Assembly: GCF_020539485.1 (NCBI RefSeq)
Contig: NZ_JACDXU010000001.1
Coordinates: 310,001 to 374,000 of the forward strand
Length of the DNA: 64,000 nucleotides
Direction: 5' to 3'
Source: Fulverythrobacter ferritrahens
GTDB taxonomy: Bacteria; Pseudomonadota; Alphaproteobacteria; Sphingomonadales; Sphingomonadaceae
Under the pieces are notes generated by a model, which was not told the origin of the DNA, searched no databases, and saw only the letters and a program-made list of their open reading frames with translations. The translations under genes and the position numbers were made by a program. This document shows positions 9,339-17,910 of this stretch, one piece after another; the first letter of the stretch is position 1, and every line of letters starts with the position of its first letter.

Positions 9339-10154
9339 ATGCGCCTTTCCATCCGCCATACGACGCATTACCGTTTCGCAGAACCCGTTGCACACGGGCT
9401 CCAGCGCCTTCGCCTCACCCCCAAGGCTACCCGCGGGCAGGAGATACTTTCATGGTCGATGACCTACGAAGGGGCTGCGCTGGAACTGGAATACGATGAC
9501 CAGAACTGGAACCATACCGCGCTGATCGCGGTGCTGCCGGGTGTGCAGGAAGTGGCGATACATTGCGAGGGGCTGGTCGAAACCCAGGACAAGGCCGGGG
9601 TGATCGGGGGGCACTCCGGACATCTACCGCTCTGGGTCTTCCTCTCGCAGACCGAACGGACGAAGCCGGGCGCGAAGATGCGTTCGTTGGTGGGGCAGGT
9701 TCGGGGAAGGGATGGCGATACGCTTGCCATGCTGCACGAGCTTTCGTCCGCCATCCACTCCATGGTGCGGTACGAAACCGGGGTGACGCATGTTCAGACG
9801 ACGGCCGAGGAAGCACTCAGCGAAGGCGTAGGGGTCTGTCAGGACCATTCGCATATCTTCATCGGCGCGGCCCGCGCGCTCGATATTCCCGCCCGCTATG
9901 TCTCCGGGTACCTGATGATGGATGGCCGGGTGCATCAGGAGGCGACCCATGCCTGGGCTGAGGCTCATGTCGAAGGGCTTGGTTGGGTTGGCTTCGACGT
10001 ATCCAACGGAATCAGCCCAGATCCCCGCTATGTTCGCGTCGCGACGGGGCGGGATTATGCGGAGGCGGCACCGGTTACCGGGATCAGCTTCGGTACGGCA
10101 GAGCAGGAACTGCATGTCGTATTGGCGGTAGAACAACAGGGCGTGGAACAGTAA
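9339..10154 (+). CDS. Transglutaminase-like cysteine protease/transferase
   Basis: 271 residues with the N-terminal bacterial transglutaminase domain (MRLSIRHTTHYRFAEPV) and the catalytic core. The nucleophile Cys is in EGVGVCQDHSHIFI, the His in ATHAWAEAHVEGLGW and the Asp in FDVSNG, followed by the family ending YVRVATGRDYAEAAPVTG. There is no signal peptide, so it is probably cytoplasmic. It sits between the alpha-E and Anbu genes in one operon, and probably processes or attaches the product of the ATP-grasp enzyme. Confidence 0.93.
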   Translation: MRLSIRHTTHYRFAEPVAHGLQRLRLTPKATRGQEILSWSMTYEGAALELEYDDQNWNHTALIAVLPGVQEVAIHCEGLVETQDKAGVIGGHSGHLPLWVFLSQTERTKPGAKMRSLVGQVRGRDGDTLAMLHELSSAIHSMVRYETGVTHVQTTAEEALSEGVGVCQDHSHIFIGAARALDIPARYVSGYLMMDGRVHQEATHAWAEAHVEGLGWVGFDVSNGISPDPRYVRVATGRDYAEAAPVTGISFGTAEQELHVVLAVEQQGVEQ

Positions 10155-10231
10155 TCTTCGTTGAGGGGTGCGTTGCCAGCGGAGTTCTCGCCCGCAATGG
10201 CAGCTGATTGGTATGTGTCAGGGGATTTGAA

Positions 10232-10978
10232 GTGACCTATTGCGTGGGCATGATGCTGGAAAAGGGGCTGGTGCTGATGAGCGACACCCGCACCAATTCG
10301 GGCGTCGACAACATCTCCACCTTTCGCAAGATGTTCCACTGGGAAGTGCCCGGTGAACGCATCCTCACCCTGATGACCGCCGGCAATCTGGCGACGACGC
10401 AGGCCGTGATCAATCAGCTTGAGGAGCACAACAAGGCGCCTGATCAACGGCAGAATTCCTTGCTCGAGGCTCCCACCATGTTCCAGGTGGCGGTGGAAGT
10501 GGGGAGGCTGCTGCGCTCCACCATCCAGTCCTCGCAGGCCGGGAATGGCATGGAGAGCGAGGGGCGCTTCACGGCTTCCATGATTCTTGCAGGGCAGATC
10601 AAGGGCATGCAGCCGCGCATGTTCCTGCTGTACCCCGAGGGCAACTTCATAGAAGCCAGCTGGGACACGCCCTTCTTCCAGATCGGTGAAACGAAATATG
10701 GGCGCCCGATCCTGCTGCGTGGCTATGAGCGGGAGATGGACTTCGAGGATGCGGTGAAGCTGCTGATGGTCAGCTTCGATTCGACGCTGAAGGCGAATCT
10801 CTCGGTCGGCATGCCGCTTGATCTGCTGGTGGTGGCGCGGGACTGCTTCACGCCTTTGCACGAACGGCGAATCGAGAAGGATGATCCCTATTTCCTTTCG
10901 ATTTCTTCAATGTGGGGCAACTCGCTCAAGGATGCGGTCCACGCTTTGCCGGATTATCGCTTCGATACCCCCGCTTAA
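10232..10978 (+). CDS. Anbu proteasome-like protease
   Basis: 248 residues if started at the GTG at 10232, which is preceded by AGGGGA at a good distance. This start leaves Thr at position 2 (TYCVGMMLEKGLVLMSDTRT), so removal of the initiator residue exposes the N-terminal nucleophile that the proteasome fold needs. The conserved SDTRTNSG and the GNLATTQA region fit Anbu, the ancestral beta-subunit family. Family knowledge: Anbu is encoded with exactly these three partners. A longer N-terminus from 10208 would hide the nucleophile and is less likely. Confidence 0.93.
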   Translation: MTYCVGMMLEKGLVLMSDTRTNSGVDNISTFRKMFHWEVPGERILTLMTAGNLATTQAVINQLEEHNKAPDQRQNSLLEAPTMFQVAVEVGRLLRSTIQSSQAGNGMESEGRFTASMILAGQIKGMQPRMFLLYPEGNFIEASWDTPFFQIGETKYGRPILLRGYEREMDFEDAVKLLMVSFDSTLKANLSVGMPLDLLVVARDCFTPLHERRIEKDDPYFLSISSMWGNSLKDAVHALPDYRFDTPA

Positions 10979-11168
10979 ATCCCCCATACGGCTGTTCGAA
11001 TCCCTCGTTTCGGGACGTTCCTTAAGGGCAATTCCGTAATTCAAATCCAGTTCGGACCGATTTCTACACTGGTTCTGACATATTGGTGCGAATTTACGGT
11101 ATCTTATTATCCTGAATCGGGGCCAAGTCGGAGCGCATGCCAGGGGGCATGCCCACATTACTGAGGGC

Positions 11169-11795
11169 ATGGGACAGGTTTTTACCATTCACTTTGTCGA
11201 ACGAGACATCAAGGCACGGGCGGAGGCCGCCCGGCTGGCGCTTGCGCTTGGCTATCATGCGGAAGTCTATGCAAGCCTCGATGAGATCGCGAAACACCCG
11301 CCCCGGGAAGGGGTTCTCGTCGCGCGGGACGATGAACTCGACGGCGGCCCGGCAGCGGTCCTGGGCGCGCTGGACCGGCTCGGCGTATCGCTGCCGCTGG
11401 TGATCGCCTCGGTCGCCAACTCGGTCTCCGATGTGGTTGAAGCCGTCAGCATGGGCGCTCTGGATTATCTCGTCCTGCCGATCACCGAGGAAGAATTCGC
11501 TGCCATGTTGTCGCGTGTGGAGCACCGCGCCCCGGGTGAAACACTTGCACGACGGCGCATGATAGAAGCGCGGGAACGGATCTGCGGATTGTCGGAAAGG
11601 GAGCGGGAAGTACTCGAATTGCTGGTCAACGGCTCTTCCAACAAGCTGATCGCCAGGGAACTCGAGATCAGCCCGCGCACCGTGGAAATTCATCGTGCCA
11701 ATATGATGGAAAAGCTGGGCGCCAAGCATGTGGCGGAAGCTGTGCGGCTCTATCTCGACGCGCGGCTGGACCGGTTGCTTCACCGCGCCGCCTGA
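11169..11795 (+). CDS. FixJ/LuxR-type response regulator with degenerate receiver
   Basis: 208 residues. An N-terminal receiver-like domain (about 1-120) is followed by a LuxR-type helix-turn-helix (GLSEREREVLELLVNGSSNK, then ISPRTVEIHRANMMEKLGAK, about 138-190). Aligned by eye to FixJ receivers, the phospho-acceptor Asp is replaced by Ala (VLVARDDELDGG) and the conserved Lys by Leu (DYLVLPIT), so phosphorylation-dependent control is doubtful. It lies about 190 bases downstream of the Anbu gene and may be linked to it in function. Confidence 0.85.
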   Translation: MGQVFTIHFVERDIKARAEAARLALALGYHAEVYASLDEIAKHPPREGVLVARDDELDGGPAAVLGALDRLGVSLPLVIASVANSVSDVVEAVSMGALDYLVLPITEEEFAAMLSRVEHRAPGETLARRRMIEARERICGLSEREREVLELLVNGSSNKLIARELEISPRTVEIHRANMMEKLGAKHVAEAVRLYLDARLDRLLHRAA

Positions 11796-11816
11796 GCCGC
11801 AGGCTGACGGCAGTGG

Positions 11817-12491
11817 CTAGCGGCAGAAGGGCCTGTCGCCCCCTTCCAGATGGAAATGGTCCTTATGCGCCTCGTTATATTCGGGGCCGAGGACCGTGCC
11901 GAAACGTTTGCAGGCGCTGTTGTGGACGATCCGCAGGAATTCCCGCTCTGCCGGACTGCCGGAACTCCATCCCTGCTTCACGCTGATGCGGCGGCCATCC
12001 GCCAGCACGAAGCCGGAAACGTCGATCGCATTTCCCGTTGAATGGGCGGAGCGGCGCGAGGTGCCCGCGACATTGCGGCAACTATAGCTCCCGAAAGTTT
12101 CGATCCGGGCGAGCGGGCTGCCGAGTATCGAACGGGCTGCCCGATCAACCCCGAAGCGGGCCCATCCGGCAAAACTGTTCGCTACCGGGCAGGCGACTGG
12201 CCCCAGATTGCCGATACCGAGCGTGCGCTGGTCATCGCCGTAGAGTGCGGAAAGCTGCACCGTATTGACGGTCGAGCAGCCGGCACCATGGAATTTGTCT
12301 GGCAGGGGCGCAAAGCTCGCGTCGGCCGCGCCGAGCTGGCTGAGGCACTGGCGAGTCTCTGCCGTAGGCACGTAAGCGGGCTGGGCAGGACGCATTGCCT
12401 GGCGGGAGGAATTGCCCTGCGATCCACCGGGGACCATCGAGCAGGCGCCTAGTGTTACGGCAGCCAGAAACAGGGCGACGGCGTGTTTCAT
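11817..12491 (-). CDS. Extensin-like family lipoprotein
   Basis: 224 residues. The lipoprotein signal ends at LGAC. The C-terminal half is the bacterial extensin-like domain: CPVANSFAGWARFGV, SYSCRNVAGTSRRSAHSTGN, AIDVSGFVLADGR and the final YNEAHKDHFHLEGG, with the SxHxxGxAxD and HxDHFH patterns of D-Ala-D-Ala peptidase-like metal enzymes. Probably a periplasmic cell-wall hydrolase, although activity is unproven for the family. It converges with the response regulator gene. Confidence 0.85.
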   Translation of the reverse strand: MKHAVALFLAAVTLGACSMVPGGSQGNSSRQAMRPAQPAYVPTAETRQCLSQLGAADASFAPLPDKFHGAGCSTVNTVQLSALYGDDQRTLGIGNLGPVACPVANSFAGWARFGVDRAARSILGSPLARIETFGSYSCRNVAGTSRRSAHSTGNAIDVSGFVLADGRRISVKQGWSSGSPAEREFLRIVHNSACKRFGTVLGPEYNEAHKDHFHLEGGDRPFCR

Positions 12492-12566
12492 GGCATGATT
12501 CTGCCGGATTCAGAGTAAAAAATCCATTAACTTCAATCTGCGCGAATTCGGATATCTTTGAGGGTA

Positions 12567-12664
12567 GGCGGCAATTCACCTTGACTCGTTTCAAACCGCC
12601 ACTAAGTGCGGCGACGGGCCACGCGGTCCCAACGCCGCGCGTGCTCTCTGTGAGGAGAGTCTAC
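12567..12664 (+). promoter_or_regulatory. Structured 5' leader of serC (candidate serC RNA motif)
   Basis: Three stems can be drawn. The first is GGCGG (12567-12571) with CCGCC (12596-12600). The second is GCGGCG (12608-12613) with CGCCGC (12633-12638), continued by an inner GGGCC/GGTCCC stem. The third is CTCTC (12644-12648) with GAGAG (12655-12659), which places the ribosome binding site inside the last hairpin just before the start codon. A serC leader RNA of this general design is known from alphaproteobacteria; identity here is inferred from position and layout. Confidence 0.5.
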
Positions 12665-13810
12665 ATGACTGATACCAATGCCCGTCCGGCAGCTAAGCCG
12701 GCGCGTCCTTTCTTTTCTTCCGGTCCCTGCGCCAAGCCGCCCGGATATTCCCCCGAAAAGCTCGCTACCGAATCGCTCGGCCGCTCGCACCGCGCCAAAA
12801 TCGGCAAGTCGCGTCTTGCCTATTGCATCGACCTGATGCGCGAAGTGCTTGAGCTGCCCGATACACACCGCATCGGCATCGTGCCCGGTTCTGATACCGG
12901 CGCCTTCGAAATGGCCATGTGGACCATGCTGGGCGCGCGCGGGGTTACGGCGCTGGCTTGGGAAAGCTTCGGTGAAGGTTGGGTCACCGATGCCGTGAAG
13001 CAGCTCAAGCTCGAAGCCAATGTGATGCGCGCCGATTACGGCCAGCTGCCCGATCTGGACAAGATCGACTGGTCGGACGACGTGATGTTCACCTGGAACG
13101 GCACCACCTCGGGCGTGCGCGTTCCCGATGGCGAATGGATTCCTGACGATCGTGAAGGCCTGTCCTTCGCCGACGCGACCAGCGCCGTCTTCGCTTACGA
13201 TATTCCGTGGGACAAGATCGACGTCGCCACCTTCTCCTGGCAGAAGGTGCTGGGCGGCGAAGGCGGCCATGGCGTGCTGATCCTCGGCCCCCGCGCCGTG
13301 CAGCGTCTGGAGGAATATACCCCCAGCTGGCCGCTGCCGAAGGTCTTCCGCCTCATGTCCAAGGGCAAGCTGGCCGAAGGCGTGTTCAAGGGCGAAACCA
13401 TCAACACCCCGTCCATGCTGGCGGTGGAAGATGCGATCTTCGCACTGGAATGGGCGAAGGGCCTCGGCGGCCTCAAGGGCCTGCAGGCACGCAGCGACGC
13501 CAATGCCGCGGCGCTGGACAAGATCGTGGCCGAGCGCGACTGGCTGAGCCATCTCGCGACCGACATGGGCATCCGCTCCAAGACCTCGGTCTGCCTCTCG
13601 GTCGAGGGCGCCGATGCCGACTTCATCAAGCAGTTCGCCGGATTGCTGGAGAAGGAAGGCGCGGCCTATGACATCGCCGGTTATCGCGATGCCCCTCCGG
13701 GCCTGCGCATCTGGTGCGGCGCCACGGTCGATACTGCCGACATCGAGGCGCTCGGCCCCTGGCTCGACTGGGCCTATGCCGAGACAAAGGCCGCTCTGGC
13801 CGCTGCCTGA
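12665..13810 (+). CDS. serC: Phosphoserine aminotransferase
   Basis: 381 residues from the ATG at 12665 (MTDTNARPAA), which follows AGGAGAG at good spacing. A PLP-dependent enzyme converting 3-phosphohydroxypyruvate to phosphoserine. Recognisable are RPFFSSGPCAKPPG, GRSHRAKIGKSRL, GIVPGSDTGAFEMAMWTMLG and the PLP lysine in TFSWQKVLGGEGGHG (about Lys194). It is the alphaproteobacterial type, related to the archaeal group rather than to E. coli SerC. It precedes serA on the same strand with repeat palindromes in the 96-base gap. Confidence 0.95.
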   Translation: MTDTNARPAAKPARPFFSSGPCAKPPGYSPEKLATESLGRSHRAKIGKSRLAYCIDLMREVLELPDTHRIGIVPGSDTGAFEMAMWTMLGARGVTALAWESFGEGWVTDAVKQLKLEANVMRADYGQLPDLDKIDWSDDVMFTWNGTTSGVRVPDGEWIPDDREGLSFADATSAVFAYDIPWDKIDVATFSWQKVLGGEGGHGVLILGPRAVQRLEEYTPSWPLPKVFRLMSKGKLAEGVFKGETINTPSMLAVEDAIFALEWAKGLGGLKGLQARSDANAAALDKIVAERDWLSHLATDMGIRSKTSVCLSVEGADADFIKQFAGLLEKEGAAYDIAGYRDAPPGLRIWCGATVDTADIEALGPWLDWAYAETKAALAAA

Positions 13811-13815
13811 CAGCC

Positions 13816-13892
13816 GTGAGCTCCTGCGCAAGCAGGAGCCCATGCATCCTTGCGCGACATTCCCATGGGCTCCTGCCTGCGCAGGAGCTCAC
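13816..13892. repeat. Pair of inverted REP-like palindromes between serC and serA
   Basis: Two 29-base units (13816-13844 and 13864-13892) are inverted copies of each other, differing at only a few positions. Each is itself a hairpin built on GCTCCTGC ... GCAGGAGC. This is the layout of a bacterial interspersed mosaic element. The second hairpin ends about 15 bases before the serA start and could modulate mRNA stability or expression of serA relative to serC. Confidence 0.8.
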
Positions 13893-13906
13893 CAAAGGAT
13901 ACCAAC

Positions 13907-15493
13907 ATGACCAAGCCTAAAGTCCTCATTTCGGACAAGATGGACCCGAACGCCGCCCGCATCTTCGAGGCACGCGGCTGCGACGTGGACGTTATCACCG
14001 GTGAAACCCCGGAACAGCTGATCGCCCGCATCGGCGACTATGATGGCCTTGCCATTCGTTCCTCGACCAAGGTGACGAAGGAAGTCCTCGACGCCGCCAA
14101 GAAGCTCAAGGTGATCGGCCGCGCCGGTATCGGCGTGGACAATGTCGATATCCCCTATGCCTCGGCAAAGGGCGTGGTGGTGATGAACACCCCCTTCGGC
14201 AACTCGATCACCACGGCTGAACATGCCGTCGCGCTGATGTTCGCGCTCGCTCGCCAGCTGCCCGAAGCCGATGCTTCGACCCAGGCCGGCAAGTGGGAAA
14301 AGAACCGCTTCATGGGCGTGGAACTGACCGGCAAGACGCTGGGCCTGATCGGTGCGGGCAACATCGGCGGCATCGTGGCCGACCGTGCGCTGGGCCTGAA
14401 GATGAAGGTCGTCGCTTATGACCCGTTCCTCTCGCCCGAACGCGCGGTGGAACTGGGCATCGAGAAGGTGGAGCTGGACGAGCTGCTCGCCCGTGCGGAC
14501 TTCATCACGCTGCACACCCCGCTGACGGACCAGACCCGCAACATCCTGTCGAAGGAAAACCTCGCCAAGACCAAGAAGGGCGTGCGCATCGTCAATTGTG
14601 CCCGCGGTGGCCTGATCGACGAGGCGGCGCTGAAGGAAGGGCTCGATTCCGGCCACATCGCTGGCGCTGCGCTGGACGTGTTCGCGGTGGAGCCGGCCAA
14701 GGAATCGCCGCTGTTCGGCACCCCGAACTTCATCTGTACTCCGCATCTTGGCGCTTCCACCAATGAAGCGCAGGTCAATGTTGCGCTGCAGGTGGCTGAC
14801 CAGCTGAGCGACTTCCTGGTCAATGGCGGCGTGACCAACGCGCTCAACATGCCTTCGCTCTCGGCAGAAGAAGCGCCGAAGCTCAAGCCCTATATGGCGC
14901 TGGCTGAAAAGCTCGGCTCGCTGCTGGGTCAGCTGACGCATGGTTCGGTGCCCCGGATTTCGATCCACACCGAAGGCGCGGCTACCGAACTGAACGCCAA
15001 GCCGATCGTGGCCGCAGTGCTCGCGGGCTTCCTGCGGGTCCATTCGGATACGGTGAACATGGTCAATGCTCCGTTCCTGGCCAAGGAACGCGGCCTTGAA
15101 GTGCGCGAAGTGAAGACCGAACGTGAAGGCGACTACAACACGCTGATTCGCGTTTCGGTGAAGACCGATGCGGGTGAGCGTTCGGTGGCCGGCACCCTGT
15201 TCAGCAATGCCGAGCCGCGTCTGGTCGAACTGTTCGGCATCAAGGTGGAAGCCGAACTGGCTGGCCACATGCTGTATATCGTCAATGAAGACGCTCCGGG
15301 CTTCATCGGCCGGATCGGCACCCTGCTGGGCGAAAACAGCATCAATATCGGCACTTTCAACCTTGGCCGCCTGGCCGCCGGTGGCGAAGCCGTTCTGCTG
15401 CTCTCGGTCGATACGCCGGTTCCGGCCGACGTTCTCGAGAAGGCGCGCGCGCTGCCGGGCGTGAAGCGGGCGATGCCGCTGAACTTCGCGTAA
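13907..15493 (+). CDS. serA: D-3-phosphoglycerate dehydrogenase
   Basis: 528 residues from the ATG at 13907 (MTKPKVLISDKMDPNAARIF). The first committed step of serine synthesis. Substrate-binding and NAD domains show the fingerprint GLIGAGNIGGIVADRALGL, IVNCARGGLIDEAALKEGL and TPHLGASTNEAQ. An intervening ASB domain (HGSVPRISIHTEGAA onward) and a C-terminal ACT domain (MLYIVNEDAPGFIGRIGTLL) make this the long form of the enzyme, where the ACT domain usually mediates serine feedback. It is followed by a strong terminator. Confidence 0.97.
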   Translation: MTKPKVLISDKMDPNAARIFEARGCDVDVITGETPEQLIARIGDYDGLAIRSSTKVTKEVLDAAKKLKVIGRAGIGVDNVDIPYASAKGVVVMNTPFGNSITTAEHAVALMFALARQLPEADASTQAGKWEKNRFMGVELTGKTLGLIGAGNIGGIVADRALGLKMKVVAYDPFLSPERAVELGIEKVELDELLARADFITLHTPLTDQTRNILSKENLAKTKKGVRIVNCARGGLIDEAALKEGLDSGHIAGAALDVFAVEPAKESPLFGTPNFICTPHLGASTNEAQVNVALQVADQLSDFLVNGGVTNALNMPSLSAEEAPKLKPYMALAEKLGSLLGQLTHGSVPRISIHTEGAATELNAKPIVAAVLAGFLRVHSDTVNMVNAPFLAKERGLEVREVKTEREGDYNTLIRVSVKTDAGERSVAGTLFSNAEPRLVELFGIKVEAELAGHMLYIVNEDAPGFIGRIGTLLGENSINIGTFNLGRLAAGGEAVLLLSVDTPVPADVLEKARALPGVKRAMPLNFA

Positions 15494-15517
15494 GGCACGC
15501 TGTAACTGTCTCTCCAT

Positions 15518-15558
15518 GGGCCCGGCTCCGGATTTTTCCGGGGCCGGGCTTTCCTTTT
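15518..15558 (+). terminator. Rho-independent terminator after serA
   Basis: A GC-rich stem, GCCCGGCTCCGG (15520-15531) pairing with CCGGGGCCGGGC (15538-15549), has an AT-rich loop and is followed by TTTCCTTTT. It sits 25 bases after the serA stop and should close the serC-serA transcript before hisZ. Confidence 0.88.
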
Positions 15559-15620
15559 GCGAGCCCGGATTGAATTGGGGGTTCGACAGGCCAAGCCCGA
15601 GGAGTTAGGGGCTCTCCGTC

Positions 15621-16742
15621 ATGAGCGATATCGACCGCGACCTGCTGCCCGAAGGGCTTGAGGATCGGCTGCCGCAAAGCGCGGCTGCCGCCACCCGGAT
15701 CATGCGTGCCATTCTGGATGTAATGGATGCGCATGGATATGATCGCGTGCGCCCGCCGCTGATCGAGTTCGAAAAGTCGCTCGCCGCGCGCATGGCGGGA
15801 ATCCAGCCGCGTCGCATGTTCCGCTTCATCGATCCGGTGAGCCTGCGCACGCTGGCCCTGCGCAGCGACATCACGCCGCAGGTTGGCCGTATTGCCGAAA
15901 CCGGGCTTGCCGCCGCGCCGCGCCCTCTGCGCCTTGCCTATGCGGGGCCGGTCGCAACGATCAAGGCCGATGCGCTCGACCCCAAGCGGGAACGGCTGCA
16001 AGTGGGCGCCGAACTGATCGGCAGCGACGGTGTGGCTGCCGCCGCCGAAGTGGTCGCCATGGCGATCGACGCGGCCAAGGCAGCCGGGGCGACGGGCATT
16101 TCCGTCGATTTTACCCTGCCTGATCTTGTCGATACGCTGGCTACCAGCATCCTGCCGCTCGACCCGCAGGCGATCGATGCCGTGCGCCGGGAACTGGATT
16201 CCAAGGATGCAGGCGGGTTGAAGGCTGCTGGCGGCGAAAGCTATCTGCCGCTGCTTTACGCCGCTGGGCCGTTCGAAAGCGCGATCGAGAAGCTTGCACA
16301 GATCGATGTCGGCGGCGTTCTGGCGAGCCGCATTGCGGGCTTGAGGGAAATCGCCGCGCGGGTTGGCGGGGCGGCCCGGCTGACGCTGGACCCCACCGAG
16401 CGCCACGGCTTCGAATATCAGAGCTGGTTCGGCTTCACGATCTATGCCGATGGCGTGCGCGGCCTGCTGGGCCGGGGCGGTACTTACCGGATCAGCGGAG
16501 ACGCTGAAGGCGGTGAACCGGCCACCGGTTTCTCGCTCTATCCCGATCCGCTGATCGACGTGGCTGCCAATGGCACTGCGCGCGAGGCGGTATTCCTGCC
16601 GCTGGGCTACGATCCGGCGGTGGCGGCGCAGCTCCGTTCCGGCGGCTGGCGTACCATCGCCGCGCTTTCCGATATAGATGAGGCAAAGGCGCTCGGCTGC
16701 ACTCACATACTGGATGGAACCTCGGTGCACCCCCTCTCCTGA
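15621..16742 (+). CDS. hisZ: ATP phosphoribosyltransferase regulatory subunit
   Basis: 373 residues resembling a catalytically inactive histidyl-tRNA synthetase: LLPEGLEDRLPQSAAAATRI, VRPPLIEFEKSL, the motif-2-like FRFIDPVSLRTLALRSDITPQ, and ERHGFEYQSWFGFTIYADGV near the C-terminus. There is no anticodon-binding domain, which fits HisZ, the partner that activates short-form HisG in the first step of histidine synthesis. hisG is not in the window. The position beside serA and purA is common in sphingomonads. Confidence 0.9.
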   Translation: MSDIDRDLLPEGLEDRLPQSAAAATRIMRAILDVMDAHGYDRVRPPLIEFEKSLAARMAGIQPRRMFRFIDPVSLRTLALRSDITPQVGRIAETGLAAAPRPLRLAYAGPVATIKADALDPKRERLQVGAELIGSDGVAAAAEVVAMAIDAAKAAGATGISVDFTLPDLVDTLATSILPLDPQAIDAVRRELDSKDAGGLKAAGGESYLPLLYAAGPFESAIEKLAQIDVGGVLASRIAGLREIAARVGGAARLTLDPTERHGFEYQSWFGFTIYADGVRGLLGRGGTYRISGDAEGGEPATGFSLYPDPLIDVAANGTAREAVFLPLGYDPAVAAQLRSGGWRTIAALSDIDEAKALGCTHILDGTSVHPLS

Positions 16743-16753
16743 GGACAAGCCGT

Positions 16754-17668
16754 TCAGCGGAATATCCGCTTAAGCCATTCATCCACTACGGGGGTTGCGA
16801 CATAGTCCGGGTCGCCCAGGCTGCGGTTGATGGTCATGTGACCTTTCAGCCCTTTGCCGGGGAATGGTTTCACTGTCACATCGGCTCCGGCCTTGCTCAG
16901 CGCATCGGCCAGGCCATTGCTCTGGCGGATGCCATCGGCACGCTGGACATGCAGGATCAGAAAGGCAGGTGCGTTGGGCTTTGCCGCCTGCAGCGTGGGG
17001 GAGAGTGCCCTTTGCCGGGCAGGGTCCGTTCCAAAGGCAGTGCCGAACAAGTTGCCCAGCCACGGACCGCGCGCCGCTTTCATTTGCGCAGGCACATCAT
17101 AGGCTGCCCCGTCGATCGGGATTACACCTGCAATGTCCCTTTCGGAAAGGCCTGCAGCCTGCAAATATGTCGGGTCGGTGCCGACCAGCGCCACCAGATG
17201 CGCGCCAGCTGAATGGCCCATCAGCACCACGCGGCTCCTGTCGATGCCAAGTGCCGAGGCTCGGTCGAGCAGCGCCTTTACCGCGCTTGCAACATCTTCC
17301 GCCTGCTGTTCAACCGTCGCCTCGGGCACTAGCCGGTAATTGATGGTCGCGAAATTATAGCCAAGCCCAGTGTAATGCGGCGCCTTGGCTTTGCCGGTGG
17401 CATTGTCCTTGTCGCCCCTTGCCCAGCCGCCGCCATGGACGAACACTACCAGCGGGGCGGGACCGCGCGTGTTTCTCGCTGCGTGGAAATCCAGCGACTG
17501 GAGCCTGTCCGTGCCATAGCTGATGGTCTGTTTCTCCCCCGTCTGGGCGGGCGCGGCGCGAGCGGCGATTTGCCGGCTGTCGCGCGATGCTGCCCAAGCC
17601 GCATCGGCAAAGGTGAGCGTGAGGCTGGAGACGAAAAGCAGGCCTGAGGCCAGCGGGATGAACTGCAT
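16754..17668 (-). CDS. Secreted alpha/beta hydrolase (carboxylesterase-like)
   Basis: 304 residues from the ATG at 17668 (MQFIPLASGLLFVSSLTLTF), which has an AGGACG upstream and starts a clean Sec signal peptide ending near AAWAAS. The mature protein has the oxyanion motif HGGGW, the nucleophile elbow GHSAGA, an acidic residue near HVQRADGI and a C-terminal His in LKGHMTINR. It belongs to the hormone-sensitive-lipase/BD-FAE-like esterases. The substrate cannot be inferred. Confidence 0.85.
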   Translation of the reverse strand: MQFIPLASGLLFVSSLTLTFADAAWAASRDSRQIAARAAPAQTGEKQTISYGTDRLQSLDFHAARNTRGPAPLVVFVHGGGWARGDKDNATGKAKAPHYTGLGYNFATINYRLVPEATVEQQAEDVASAVKALLDRASALGIDRSRVVLMGHSAGAHLVALVGTDPTYLQAAGLSERDIAGVIPIDGAAYDVPAQMKAARGPWLGNLFGTAFGTDPARQRALSPTLQAAKPNAPAFLILHVQRADGIRQSNGLADALSKAGADVTVKPFPGKGLKGHMTINRSLGDPDYVATPVVDEWLKRIFR

Positions 17669-17910
17669 GTGTCTCGTCCTTTCCTGCCCCTGTGCGCACG
17701 CTAATCCCGCAAAGCGGGCATTCCAGCCGCGAATTGTCGCGAATTGTCGTGGGGCGCCATGTGACATGGCCTTGACTCTGAGAGCCGGAAGCCATTAACG
17801 CGCCCCCGCACTGAGGAAGTATAAACTGCTTCCTCCCTGGTTTTCATCCCGTCGCCGAGTCCTGTCGAAGGGCGTAGAGGATCCACCTGGCAGGGTGGTG
17901 AGGTATAAGC

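Noticed and set aside
13889-15517. 542-codon minus-strand frame opposite serA
   Set aside because: Shadow of serA with no protein-like features.
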